From positions 3,100,001 to 3,164,000 of the forward strand of contig OZ245997.1 in assembly GCA_965230195.1 (NCBI GenBank): a stretch of DNA of 64,000 nt. The letters are read 5' to 3'. The notes under the pieces were generated by a model. It had not been told where the DNA came from and did not search any database. It was given only the letters and a program-made list of their open reading frames with translations. Position numbers and translations under genes: made by a program. This document shows, piece after piece, positions 48,809 to 58,413 of the stretch. This stretch comes from Putridiphycobacter sp965230195. Lineage in GTDB: Bacteria > Bacteroidota > Bacteroidia > Flavobacteriales_D > Crocinitomicaceae. Position 1 is the first letter of the stretch, and each line of letters opens with the position of its first letter.

Positions 48809-51095
48809 TTTTAAAGGTGTTGTATTACTGATAGCATTACTTTTCATTTTTGTTGCTTGTACAAATGAAAAGGCGAATCAGCAATCAATTGAGGTTAAAA
48901 ATCAATCTGAGATTCAGATTATTCCACAACCTGTTTCTGTTAATTTTTTAGTTGAAGGTCATGCGGTAGTTAACAATGAAACTAAAATAGTCTGCTATGA
49001 AAAATATCAAAATGAGGCAAGGTATCTAAAAAGACTAATTGAATCAGCAAGTAAGTTTTCGATTGGTATTGAAGTTTATAACCTCGATAGCATCCCTGAT
49101 ATTGATGGAAATATTATAATTCTTGGACCTCAAAGAGAAATGTTTAAGGATAATTCCTACGGAGTTTCAATAATTAATAATGTGGTTGCTATTACTTCCC
49201 TATCTCAAGAAGGAATTATGTATGGCATTCAAACATTGAGACAATTATTCGTTGATGAATTCCATTCAGGGGAAAAACGATCAGAATGGTACTTACCTGA
49301 AGTAATAATCAATGATAAACCACATTTTAAACACAGAGGTTTACTACTGGATTGTTCAAGACATTTCTTTAGCAAAACTGTAGTTAAAAAATACATTGAT
49401 TTACTGGCATTATATAAAATGAATGTCTTGCACTGGCATTTAACAGAGGATCAGGGGTGGAGGATAGCCATAGATGCCTATCCGAAACTAACGGAAATTG
49501 GGGCATGGAGAATTGAGAAAGATAGTAGTATATATGGTGGTTTTTATTCGAAGGAGGATATTCGGGAAATTGTCAGTTATGCTGAAGAACGTCATGTCAC
49601 AATAATACCCGAAATTGAATTGCCGGGGCATTCTCAGGCAGCAATTGCAGCTTACCCTTATTTGTCTTGTACCGGAAAACAGGTTGATGTGGTTAATGAT
49701 TGGGGCGTATTTAAGGAAATTTATTGCGCAGGTAATGATTCAGTATTTGTTTTTTTGGAACAGGTATTAACCGAGGTAATGGACTTGTTTCCTTCGGAAT
49801 ACATTCATATTGGTGGAGATGAAGCCCCTAAATACAGATGGGAGCATTGTAGTAAATGTCAAAATAGAATAAAGCAGGAAGGGTTGAAGGATGAACATGA
49901 ACTACAACGTTATTTCATTTCAAGAATTGAAACTTTTTTGAATAAAAATGGCAGGAAACTGATTGGATGGGATGAGATTTTAGAAGGAGGCTTGTCACCA
50001 AATGCAACTGTGCAGAGCTGGAGAGGAATGGAGGGAGGAGTAGAGGCTGCCAGTCAGGGACATCAGGCAATTATGTCACCTACCAGTCATGCTTATTTTG
50101 ATTACAGTATAAAGGCAATTGATTTAAAAAAGGTTTATGAATTTGATCCTGTGCCAGAGGAACTGGGAGACGGGAATAAAAAATTTATTATTGGAGGGGA
50201 ATGTAATATGTGGACAGAACATGTACCTGATGAAGCTAACCTGGACAGTAAGGTATTCCCAAGATTGTTAGCTATGAGTGAAGTATTATGGTCTTACCCC
50301 GAAGCGCGTGATTATTATGGATTTTATGACAGGGTTCAGTGGCATTACAAAATGTTGGAAAATTTAAATGTTAGTTATGGTCAGGAAACGTTACCGGCAG
50401 TGATTAATAGTAAAGTTTCCGGCGATAGCATTATCATTTCAGTAAAAGGAGGGCATCCGGATTTGGAGTTGAGGTATAGTTGGTCTGCCAATGGGGAAGA
50501 AGAATTTCAGGTATATCATCATCCGGTTTCAGTTAAAGAAAGTGGTGTATTTACAGTCAGAGCATTTAAAAATAATAAAGCTTATGGCGATCCGGTAACA
50601 GAAACATTTGTCTATCATCTGGGATTGGGAAAAACAACAACATATACCAATACTTATAGCGAATGGTATACAGCAGGTGGACAAAATGGATTGGTAAACG
50701 GAAAAATTGGTTCTGAAACTGATTTTAGAGATGGAAATTGGCAAGGATTCTGGGGAAAAGATTTGGAAGTAGTACTGGATCTGGGAGAAGCCAGAAAAAT
50801 ATCTGCCATTTCTGCAAATTTTTATCAATACATCAATTCCTGGATTTTTATTCCCGAACAGGTGATGTTTGAAACGTCATTAAATGGTAATGATTTTAAA
50901 GAGTTGAAGAGTTTTGATAGCGTTACAGATCAAAAAAACAGGAAAAAAAGTAAAGAAAGTTTTAAATCGACACATGATTCTCTAACAATTCGTTATCTTC
51001 GGGTTAGCGCTAAAGGAATAGGGTCGGTTCCAGCTTGGCACGAAGCAGCCGGTTCTGATTCATGGATCTTTATCGACGAGATTATTGTTGAGTAA
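48795..51095 (+). CDS. Beta-N-acetylhexosaminidase, GH20 family lipoprotein
   Basis: The enzyme releases terminal beta-GlcNAc/GalNAc. I chose the ATG at 48795 (MNGANFKGVVLLIALLFIFVAC): it gives a clean lipoprotein signal (lipobox FVAC), whereas upstream ATGs at 48780 and 48789 and a TTG at 48777 only add residues. The 766-residue product has the GH20 domain 2 (~30-165) and the catalytic barrel (~170-520) with HWHLTEDQGWRIAIDAYPKL and HIGGDEAPK (catalytic pair Asp342-Glu343). A chitobiase-like C-terminal domain and a discoidin-like end (~640-766) follow. It is a surface or periplasmic lipoprotein and overlaps the asparaginase gene. Confidence 0.95.
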   Translation: MNGANFKGVVLLIALLFIFVACTNEKANQQSIEVKNQSEIQIIPQPVSVNFLVEGHAVVNNETKIVCYEKYQNEARYLKRLIESASKFSIGIEVYNLDSIPDIDGNIIILGPQREMFKDNSYGVSIINNVVAITSLSQEGIMYGIQTLRQLFVDEFHSGEKRSEWYLPEVIINDKPHFKHRGLLLDCSRHFFSKTVVKKYIDLLALYKMNVLHWHLTEDQGWRIAIDAYPKLTEIGAWRIEKDSSIYGGFYSKEDIREIVSYAEERHVTIIPEIELPGHSQAAIAAYPYLSCTGKQVDVVNDWGVFKEIYCAGNDSVFVFLEQVLTEVMDLFPSEYIHIGGDEAPKYRWEHCSKCQNRIKQEGLKDEHELQRYFISRIETFLNKNGRKLIGWDEILEGGLSPNATVQSWRGMEGGVEAASQGHQAIMSPTSHAYFDYSIKAIDLKKVYEFDPVPEELGDGNKKFIIGGECNMWTEHVPDEANLDSKVFPRLLAMSEVLWSYPEARDYYGFYDRVQWHYKMLENLNVSYGQETLPAVINSKVSGDSIIISVKGGHPDLELRYSWSANGEEEFQVYHHPVSVKESGVFTVRAFKNNKAYGDPVTETFVYHLGLGKTTTYTNTYSEWYTAGGQNGLVNGKIGSETDFRDGNWQGFWGKDLEVVLDLGEARKISAISANFYQYINSWIFIPEQVMFETSLNGNDFKELKSFDSVTDQKNRKKSKESFKSTHDSLTIRYLRVSAKGIGSVPAWHEAAGSDSWIFIDEIIVE

Positions 51096-51170
51096 TGTTA
51101 ACCTAAAATGTCAAACTTCGCATAGAAGTAAAGAATGACAATAAAAATCCCTGTAAGAAATGAACGCCAT

Positions 51171-51872
51171 ATGAAAATAGAGGTCTGTATTGATAATATC
51201 GAAACAGCGAAAGCAGTAGAAAAACTTGGTATTGACAGGGTAGAGTTGTGCTCTGCTCTGGATTTAGGAGGTTTAACGCCAAGTTATGGTTTAATTGAGG
51301 CTCTTGCTGAACAAACTAAATTGCTGGTAAATGTAATGATTCGGACTACCCCAGGTGATTTTGTTTATTCAGATGAGATTATTGACATCATGTTAAAGGA
51401 TATTGAAATGGCTAAGGTGGCTGGCGCTCATGGTGTGGTGTTTGGATGTTTAACCGAATTCAATGAAATTAATCACGATCAAAATGAACTATTAATTTCC
51501 AAAGCTCAGGATTTAGGGTTGGATGTGACTTTTCACAGAGCAATTGACTTTGTTGAGGATCCTTATCAGGCAATGGAAGTATTAATAGACCTTGGTTTTG
51601 ATAAGATTTTAACTTCCGGACAAGCCAAAACGGCTTTTGAAGGAAGAGAAACTATTCGGAAAATGGTAAAGTTTGCAAACCACAGAACGGGCATTATGGC
51701 TGGCTCAGGAGTTAATGCTCAAAATGTCAAAGAGATTGCAGGTACCGGAGTAGATTTTATTCATTTTACATCTCATAAAACAGTTCTAAACGGAAATATA
51801 AAACTGGGGATGGGAACTAAAACAGAGCCGGATATCGATAAATTAACTTCTATTATAGAGGCGTTGAGGTAA
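51171..51872 (+). CDS. CutC family TIM-barrel protein
   Basis: I chose the ATG at 51171 (MKIEVCIDNIETAKAVEKLG), which matches the family start; an ATG at 51135 would add 12 unmatched residues. The 233-residue product shows ADRxELC-like DRVELCSALDLGGLTPS, VMIRTTPGDFVYSD, GVVFGCLTEFNEI, VTFHRAIDF, ILTSGQAKTAFEG, IMAGSGVNAQNV and HFTSHK. The family is annotated as copper homeostasis protein, but its biochemical function is not firmly established. Here it lies between two glycosidase genes in a tight operon (3 bases before GH2), which favours a role in sugar metabolism. No signal peptide, so cytoplasmic. Confidence 0.88.
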   Translation: MKIEVCIDNIETAKAVEKLGIDRVELCSALDLGGLTPSYGLIEALAEQTKLLVNVMIRTTPGDFVYSDEIIDIMLKDIEMAKVAGAHGVVFGCLTEFNEINHDQNELLISKAQDLGLDVTFHRAIDFVEDPYQAMEVLIDLGFDKILTSGQAKTAFEGRETIRKMVKFANHRTGIMAGSGVNAQNVKEIAGTGVDFIHFTSHKTVLNGNIKLGMGTKTEPDIDKLTSIIEALR

Positions 51873-51875
51873 TCT

Positions 51876-53897
51876 ATGACAAGCAAAACCATCCTCATTC
51901 TTTATTTAATAATCACCTCTGTGGCTTTTAGTGCACAAGCTGATATTTTGCTTAATCAACCATGGGAATTCAATCAGGATGGAGAGGAAATTTGGTATCC
52001 AGCTACCGTACCGGGAGTGGTTCACCTGGATTTACTCAATAATAAACTGATAGATGATCCATACTGGGAAAACAACGAAATCAAATTGCAATGGATTGAA
52101 AACAAAAACTGGAATTACAGGACTTCTTTTTTTGTAGGTGATCAATTGAATTCTGAGAATATAGAAATTGAATGTGATGGTTTGGATACCTATGCAGATG
52201 TATTTATTAACGGAAAATTGGTTATTTCGGCCAATAACATGTTTCGGAAATGGATTGCTGATATTAAATCATTTATCAAATCAGGTAAGAATGAATTGTT
52301 GATTAAATTTAAGTCTCCGATATCAGTTAACAAAAACAAACATGATAATCATCCTTACACATTGCCTTCAGGGTGTGAAACTGTTGAAACTAAAGTAGGA
52401 GCTTATACCCGAAAGGCAGCCTACCATTTTGGTTGGGATTGGGGGCCACGCTTCGTTACAGCCGGAATCTGGCGCCCGATCAGAATTAAAACCTGGAAGG
52501 AGGCTCGAATTACTGATGTTCATTGTACAACAGAATCTATATCAAATAATAAGGCTGAAATAATGGTTGATGTGACTATAGAGACTGGTTTAAGACGCTC
52601 AAAAATATACTGTTTGCAGTACTTTTCATTTGATAAAGAGAAGCAGTGGAATAAATTGAAAAACCAATATATTGTGCTCAAGCCGGGCATTAATCATATC
52701 AAATATAAATTTGACGTTAAAAATCCAAGATTGTGGTGGACCAATGGTTTAGGGGATGCTCATTTAAATTCATTGAAGTTGTCGCTTAAATCAATCGGCG
52801 GTTTTAAAGAGTATTCAGGGAAAACTATCCGATATGGTATCAGAACCATAGAATTGGTTAATGAGAAGGACTCTATTGGCACTTCATTTTATTTTAAATT
52901 GAATGGAAAACCTTTATTTATGAAGGGGGCTAATTATATTCCGCAGGATATGTTTCTGCCACGTGTAACTGAGACCAGCTATCAAAATTTAATTCAGGAT
53001 GTAAAATCAGCCAATATGAATATGATAAGGGTATGGGGTGGTGGTATTTACGAAAATGATATTTTTTACGAACTATGTGATGAAAATGGCATTTTGGTCT
53101 GGCAGGATTTTATGTTTGCCGGTAGCCTTTATCCAACAGATGATGATTTTATAGAAAATGTTAAAGCAGAGGTTAAGGATAATATTTTGCGACTCAGGAA
53201 TCATCCTTGTATAGCTTTGTGGTGTGGAAATAACGAAATTGAAGTGGCATGGCATAATTGGGGGTGGCATAAACAACATGGAATCACCGGACAAGACTCT
53301 GTACAAGCCTGGCAAGGTTATCAGAACTTATTTCATCAAATCATTCCCTCAATTGTTAAACAATATGATGGTAACAGGTCGTACACAAGCACTTCACCAC
53401 TGAGTAATTGGGGGAAAATAGAAAATTTTAATCACAGTTCAATGCATTATTGGGGAGTTTGGCATGGAAGAGACCATTTCAAATCATTTGACAAGTTTGT
53501 GGGGCGGTTTATGGTTGAATATGGTTTTCAGTCCTTTCCCTCAATTGAAACCATTAAACGATTCGCTGCTGATACCAGTTTTTACCTTGAATCGGAAGTA
53601 ATGAAAAACCGACAGAAAAGTTATATTGGAAATGGTTTAATTACCACACATATTGAGCATTACTTTGATTTGCCGACTACTTTTGAAGAATTCGTAATGC
53701 TAAGTCAAAAAACACAAGCAAAAGCATTGGAGCAGGCCATAAACGCACATTTGAGCCGACAGCCTCACTGTATGGGAACTTTATTTTGGCAATTAAACGA
53801 TTGTTGGCCCGGGCCCAGCTGGAGTATCATTGATTATTACGGTAATCACAAATTGGCTTACAACTCGGTTAAAGAACTGTTTAAACAAAAAAATTGA
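51876..53897 (+). CDS. Beta-mannosidase-type GH2 glycosidase, short C-terminus
   Basis: The enzyme removes beta-linked mannose, as found in the Man-beta-GlcNAc core of N-glycans. The 673-residue product has a signal peptide (ends SAQA), the GH2 sugar-binding domain (IECDGLDTYADVFINGKLV; AAYHFGWDWGPRFVTAGIWRPI, the typical beta-mannosidase signature), an Ig-like domain and the TIM barrel. The acid/base is Glu454 (GNNEIEVAW) and the nucleophile Glu548 (FMVEYGFQSFPS). The protein ends just after the barrel (WPGPSWSIIDYYGNHKLAY), about 150-200 residues shorter than usual full-length family members, so the C-terminal Ig-like domains are absent. It is last gene of the rightward operon. Confidence 0.9.
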   Translation: MTSKTILILYLIITSVAFSAQADILLNQPWEFNQDGEEIWYPATVPGVVHLDLLNNKLIDDPYWENNEIKLQWIENKNWNYRTSFFVGDQLNSENIEIECDGLDTYADVFINGKLVISANNMFRKWIADIKSFIKSGKNELLIKFKSPISVNKNKHDNHPYTLPSGCETVETKVGAYTRKAAYHFGWDWGPRFVTAGIWRPIRIKTWKEARITDVHCTTESISNNKAEIMVDVTIETGLRRSKIYCLQYFSFDKEKQWNKLKNQYIVLKPGINHIKYKFDVKNPRLWWTNGLGDAHLNSLKLSLKSIGGFKEYSGKTIRYGIRTIELVNEKDSIGTSFYFKLNGKPLFMKGANYIPQDMFLPRVTETSYQNLIQDVKSANMNMIRVWGGGIYENDIFYELCDENGILVWQDFMFAGSLYPTDDDFIENVKAEVKDNILRLRNHPCIALWCGNNEIEVAWHNWGWHKQHGITGQDSVQAWQGYQNLFHQIIPSIVKQYDGNRSYTSTSPLSNWGKIENFNHSSMHYWGVWHGRDHFKSFDKFVGRFMVEYGFQSFPSIETIKRFAADTSFYLESEVMKNRQKSYIGNGLITTHIEHYFDLPTTFEEFVMLSQKTQAKALEQAINAHLSRQPHCMGTLFWQLNDCWPGPSWSIIDYYGNHKLAYNSVKELFKQKN

Positions 53898-54034
53898 ATT
53901 GCTTTTTTAAATTTGATCAGGGCAGATTTAATTTATAGTCTTTCTATATAAATACCGTATTTTAAAAGATTTCTTAATTCGGCTGTTATATCAAATAATT
54001 CTATTATTTTGCAGCAAAAAATTCCCGTTCAATA

Positions 54035-54799
54035 ATGAAACAATCCCTTAAAAAAGTCCTCAAAAAATTTAATATTGGTATTACACGATATGATGAACTT
54101 GAAAATCTAAGAGAGATTAAGGCAGAAAGTGATCAATTACTCAATTTTTCAAAAGAAAAGGTGCAAAATCTTTTAGCTTTATTTGATAAATCTAAAGCAC
54201 AACTCAAGCAGGATTTGTTTGTTTTACATCATCTTGATTTTAAAAGAGATGGTTTTTTTGTAGAGTTTGGTGCTACAAATGGAGTTGATTTGAGTAATAC
54301 CTATCTTTTAGAGAAAGAATTTGGGTGGAATGGAATTTTAGCAGAGCCGGCAAGGGGATGGCATGATGATCTAAAGACAAATAGAAATTGTAATATAGAA
54401 ACAGATTGTGTTTGGAGAGACTCTAATAGTGTTTTGACTTTTAATGAAGCTGACTCAAAGGAGTTTTCAACCATTTCTGAATTTAATAATTCAGATTATC
54501 ACACAGAAATAAGAGAAGAGGGAAAAAGTTATAAAGTAAATACTATTTCATTGATAGATTTACTGGATAAGTATAATGCACCGAAGACCATTGATTATTT
54601 ATCAATAGATACGGAGGGAAGTGAATTTGAAATATTGTCAAATTTTGACTTCAATAAGTATTCCTTCAATGTTATATCCTGTGAACATAATTTTACTGAA
54701 AACAGAAAGAAGATTTATGATCTTTTGACCAGACATGGCTATGAACGCAGACTGATCAACCTCTCAAACTTTGACGATTGGTTTGTAAAGGTTAAATAA
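54035..54799 (+). CDS. FkbM family methyltransferase
   Basis: The 254-residue class I SAM-dependent methyltransferase has the FkbM pattern GFFVEFGATNGVDLSNTYLLEKEFGWNGILAEP followed by DYLSIDTEGSEFEIL and VISCEHN. The N-terminal ~60 residues are helical. FkbM enzymes methylate sugar hydroxyls, for example in polysaccharides and glycolipids. It stands alone between the glycosidase operon and the DUF1801 gene. The gap 54800-55070 holds no convincing gene. Confidence 0.88.
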   Translation: MKQSLKKVLKKFNIGITRYDELENLREIKAESDQLLNFSKEKVQNLLALFDKSKAQLKQDLFVLHHLDFKRDGFFVEFGATNGVDLSNTYLLEKEFGWNGILAEPARGWHDDLKTNRNCNIETDCVWRDSNSVLTFNEADSKEFSTISEFNNSDYHTEIREEGKSYKVNTISLIDLLDKYNAPKTIDYLSIDTEGSEFEILSNFDFNKYSFNVISCEHNFTENRKKIYDLLTRHGYERRLINLSNFDDWFVKVK

Positions 54800-55070
54800 A
54801 GCGAATATAGTTTTACAAACAGATAGAAGGGATTGGCTACACCGAATGGATTTTCAGAGAAAGTGTTTATCGAAATACGGTAAACGAATTATTACATGAA
54901 TCAATTTTTCAGGCTTCATCCAAATTATTAAGTGTATTTTATACCTTCAAAACATTTTCTTAAAGTAAAATACCCTAAATTAGTAGGGTAGATACAATCT
55001 CAAATATCCCGGTTTGGACTTCTGAAGCTCCGATTGTATTGGAATACATTCACATTAAACAAAAAATAGT

Positions 55071-55478
55071 ATGAAAACCTTAGTGAATACTGAAACCAAT
55101 AAGGATGTCAATTCATTTATTGATGGTGTTAAGAATAAAAAGAGAAAAGCGGATGCTTTACTGTTATTAGAACTGATGAAAGAGGTAACGGGAAAAGAAC
55201 CTAAAATCTGGGGGACGAGTATCATTGGCTTCGGAAAATATAAATACAAGCGAAAAAACGGTGATGAATTTGAATGGTTTAATGTTGGATTTTCCCCTGC
55301 TTCGGCGCATACCAGTGTATACGTAATGTACGATATCAATGATGAAAAAGCGCTTTTAGACCTCTTAGGACCTCATAAAACAGGTAAGGGCTGTCTTTAC
55401 ATTAAAAGTATTGCAGATGCCAATATGGAGGCACTTAGGGAAATTATTGCTAAAAGTGATCAATGGGACAGAGGCTAG
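55071..55478 (+). CDS. DUF1801 domain-containing protein
   Basis: The 135-residue protein has the DUF1801 layout: helices DVNSFIDGVKNKKRKADALLLLELMKEVTG, then KIWGTSIIGFGKYKYKRKNG, EFEWFNVGFSPASAHTSVYVM and KTGKGCLYIKSIADANMEALREIIAKS. Family function is unknown; members are small cytoplasmic alpha/beta proteins. It converges with the GH92 gene, 7 bases apart. Confidence 0.88.
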   Translation: MKTLVNTETNKDVNSFIDGVKNKKRKADALLLLELMKEVTGKEPKIWGTSIIGFGKYKYKRKNGDEFEWFNVGFSPASAHTSVYVMYDINDEKALLDLLGPHKTGKGCLYIKSIADANMEALREIIAKSDQWDRG

Positions 55479-55485
55479 TCCCGAT

Positions 55486-58413
55486 TTATTCAATCGTTAT
55501 TTCATCAACAAAGATCCAGGCCTGACCTCCGGCTCCCAAATGCCAATCGGGGCAGTCACCCGGATATTCCAATTCTACTTTGACATATCTTATATTAACG
55601 GGCCAGTTCATTGTTTTTGTAAAACTTTTAAGGTGGGCACCATATGTGTCTGCAGGAAAATCATTCTCGATAGTGGCTACTTCTTTAAAGGTACTGGGAT
55701 TAGCTGAAACAGATATACGTACTGATTTAGGATGCCATATCCATGATTTAATATCCTGTAGGGTACCAACAGATATTTGATTAACCTTTTCAATTTGTCC
55801 CAGGTCCACAATGGCCTCAACTGTTTTTCCCTGGTACCCCTGCCAATAGCCTGTTCTGAAATTGGCAGAACCTTTTAAATAATCTATCAGGGCATTGTCT
55901 CCTCCTCCCGAATATTGATTGCTGTATTCGGTATTTAACTTAATTGAGCGCCCTCCCTTAATTTTTTTGTAACTGGCATTAACAATATGACTTTTTTGAT
56001 CATTTAGGATTGAGTAAGCCTTAAATTCTGAGGATGTATTAATAGTAATTGGAGCTGTATACAGTTTAAAATCGGATTGATTCAAACTATAGTAAACCTG
56101 ACATTTTTTTGAAATTGTCCCAATCGCAACATTAAGTGAATCGGAAAATGTTTGTGATGCATTGATAAAGTATGGGACAGGTGCAATTATATCTGAAGTT
56201 GCAATTTCTGAAACTGGTTGGTCCTGAGGTGCTGTTCCCCAGTTATTTCCTGGAGTTTTTCCCATTTCAAATTCCAACGTTCCACCGGCAATAATATCAG
56301 CATGTTTAAGAAACGATTTAGAATAAGATTTACCATTTAGTGTGGCAGACTGGATGTAGATATTTTGAGAGGATAGTCCATTTGCCTTAATCGTAAAAGT
56401 ATTACCATTTTCAAGGTTAATGGTTGCCGATTCAAAATGTGGTGTACCAATAGTGTAATATTCCAGTCCGGGAGTGACCGAATAAAACCCCATGCTGCTT
56501 AAAACATACCACGCTGACATTTGTCCGCAATCTTCATTACCTGAAAGGCCATCCGGTGCATTTTGATACTGTTCAGTTAAAATTTGATGTACTTTTTCCT
56601 GCGTTTTATGTGGCTTACCAAGATAATTGTATAAATAAGCCATATGGTGGCTGGGCTCATTACCATGAGCATATTGTCCGATAAGCCCTGTAATATCAAC
56701 TTGATGACGGCCACTTAACTCCATTTCAGTATTAAACAATTCATCCAGTTTGTTTTCAAAGGCATCTTTCCCGCCGTATATTTCAATCATCCCTTTAATA
56801 TCCTGAGGAACAAACAAACTATATTGCCATGAGTTGGCTTCAGTAAAATTGAAATTAACTTCAGCAGGGTTAAAACCAGTGGTCCATCCTCCATTCATTT
56901 TGGCCTGCATAAACCCAATCTTATTGTTAAAGATATTTTTGTAATACTGGGCACGTCCAATATATTCCCTGTAAACCGAATCCTGTTGCAGAGCCTTTGC
57001 CATCATGGCTATACACCAATCATCATAGGCATATTCAAGTGTTTTTGATACAGATTCAGATTCGTCGCCTGCAGCAATAAACCCCTTATTCTTATATGCG
57101 TTTAACCCCAGATGATCCAGTTTCGCGCTGTGTTGCATTGCTGCTAATGCCTGTTGAGCATCAAAGTCCTTAATTCCCTTAAGGTAAGCATCAGCAATAA
57201 CAGGTACAGCATGATAACCAATCATACAATCAGTTTCATTTCCACTTAATTCCCAAACGGGCAATCTGCCACCTTGCTCATAATGTTTAAGGAAGGACTT
57301 AATAAATGCTCTGGTTTTATCCTGTTCAATAATTGTATAAAGTGGATGTGCACCTCGGAATGTGTCCCATAATGAAAAAATGGTATAAACAGCATCAGGC
57401 CCGGCCTGATAAATTTGCTGGTCCATTCCTCTGTATTTCCCATTAACATCAGTAAATACATTAGGGACTATCATAGTGTGGTATAGCGCTGAATAAAATA
57501 TACTTAGTTTATCTTCATTACTATCCTGTACATTGATTTTGTTAAGTGATTCCTCCCATTTGGATTTGGCCATTGAACGATATTGCTCAAAATCCCAATG
57601 ATCAGCTTCGGCTTTGAGGTTTGCTCTTGCCCCCTCAATACTTACCGCTGATATTCCTACTTTAACCATGAGGTTTTGCAGGTTTTCTTCAAATTTTAAG
57701 ATTCTGAAATAATCCTTTTTATTACCTGTAGTATCAGGTAAAATGGCTTCAAAAGGAGTGGAAAATTCCATTACAAAGTAAACATGCTGTTCTACTGCCC
57801 AGGCCTTTGAAACCCGAAATCCTGAAATAGTTGTATTATTTTCAATTTTAATGGCATGATCAAGTACCATATCCCGGTGGTTTAAGTCCAAAAGCACCTG
57901 GTTATTGGCATTGGCTTCGAAATGGTACTGATGTATGCCAACACGTGGAGTACAGGTTAATTCAACTAAGGTATTATGATCATCAAGTTTAACTGAATAA
58001 TAACCTGGCTGTGCTTTTTCAGTATTTTTCTGAAATAGCGAGGGCGTAATTTCATGATTTAAAAGATGGGAATAAGTAATTTTTTCAGAAGAATTAAAGG
58101 GCATTAGTAAAACATCTCCATAATCCGAAACACCCGTCCCACTCAAATGTGTATGGGAAAAGCCATAAATCACGGAATCAGTATAGTGGTACCCTGAACA
58201 ACCATCCCAACCATCTAAACGTGTATCCGGACTTAACTGAACCATTCCAAACGGATGAGTTGCCCCCGGATAGGTATGTCCATGACCACCAGTTCCAATA
58301 AAAGGGTTAACTAAGTCATAGGCTGATTTTTGAACAGTAGATTCTTCAGTCGTAGTATTACAACCTGTGATAATAAAAAGGGTTATAAAAATTAAAGGTG
58401 TAATCAGTTTCAT
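55486..58413 (-). CDS. GH92 alpha-mannosidase with discoidin-like C-terminus (lipoprotein)
   Basis: The enzyme removes alpha-linked mannose, as in high-mannose N-glycans, with calcium. I chose the ATG at 58413 (MKLITPLIFITLFIITGC): it starts the lipoprotein signal and forms an ATGA overlap with the ROK stop. The 975-residue product has an N-terminal domain opening NPFIGTGGHGHTYPGATHPFGMVQLSPDT, GWDGCSGYHYTDSVIYGFSHTHLSG, then SLWDTFRGAHPLYTI and the hallmark GNEDCGQMSAWYVLSSMGFYSV. A CHB_HEX-like Ig domain and a discoidin-like domain (LGAGGQAWIFVDEITIE) follow. It is expected at the outer membrane. Substrate linkage cannot be told from sequence. Confidence 0.95.
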   Translation of the reverse strand: MKLITPLIFITLFIITGCNTTTEESTVQKSAYDLVNPFIGTGGHGHTYPGATHPFGMVQLSPDTRLDGWDGCSGYHYTDSVIYGFSHTHLSGTGVSDYGDVLLMPFNSSEKITYSHLLNHEITPSLFQKNTEKAQPGYYSVKLDDHNTLVELTCTPRVGIHQYHFEANANNQVLLDLNHRDMVLDHAIKIENNTTISGFRVSKAWAVEQHVYFVMEFSTPFEAILPDTTGNKKDYFRILKFEENLQNLMVKVGISAVSIEGARANLKAEADHWDFEQYRSMAKSKWEESLNKINVQDSNEDKLSIFYSALYHTMIVPNVFTDVNGKYRGMDQQIYQAGPDAVYTIFSLWDTFRGAHPLYTIIEQDKTRAFIKSFLKHYEQGGRLPVWELSGNETDCMIGYHAVPVIADAYLKGIKDFDAQQALAAMQHSAKLDHLGLNAYKNKGFIAAGDESESVSKTLEYAYDDWCIAMMAKALQQDSVYREYIGRAQYYKNIFNNKIGFMQAKMNGGWTTGFNPAEVNFNFTEANSWQYSLFVPQDIKGMIEIYGGKDAFENKLDELFNTEMELSGRHQVDITGLIGQYAHGNEPSHHMAYLYNYLGKPHKTQEKVHQILTEQYQNAPDGLSGNEDCGQMSAWYVLSSMGFYSVTPGLEYYTIGTPHFESATINLENGNTFTIKANGLSSQNIYIQSATLNGKSYSKSFLKHADIIAGGTLEFEMGKTPGNNWGTAPQDQPVSEIATSDIIAPVPYFINASQTFSDSLNVAIGTISKKCQVYYSLNQSDFKLYTAPITINTSSEFKAYSILNDQKSHIVNASYKKIKGGRSIKLNTEYSNQYSGGGDNALIDYLKGSANFRTGYWQGYQGKTVEAIVDLGQIEKVNQISVGTLQDIKSWIWHPKSVRISVSANPSTFKEVATIENDFPADTYGAHLKSFTKTMNWPVNIRYVKVELEYPGDCPDWHLGAGGQAWIFVDEITIE

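Noticed and set aside
54811..54963. 51-codon open stretch after the FkbM gene (text IEGIGYTEWIFRESVY)
   Set aside because: It has no start codon, is too short to judge, and may be chance or a remnant.
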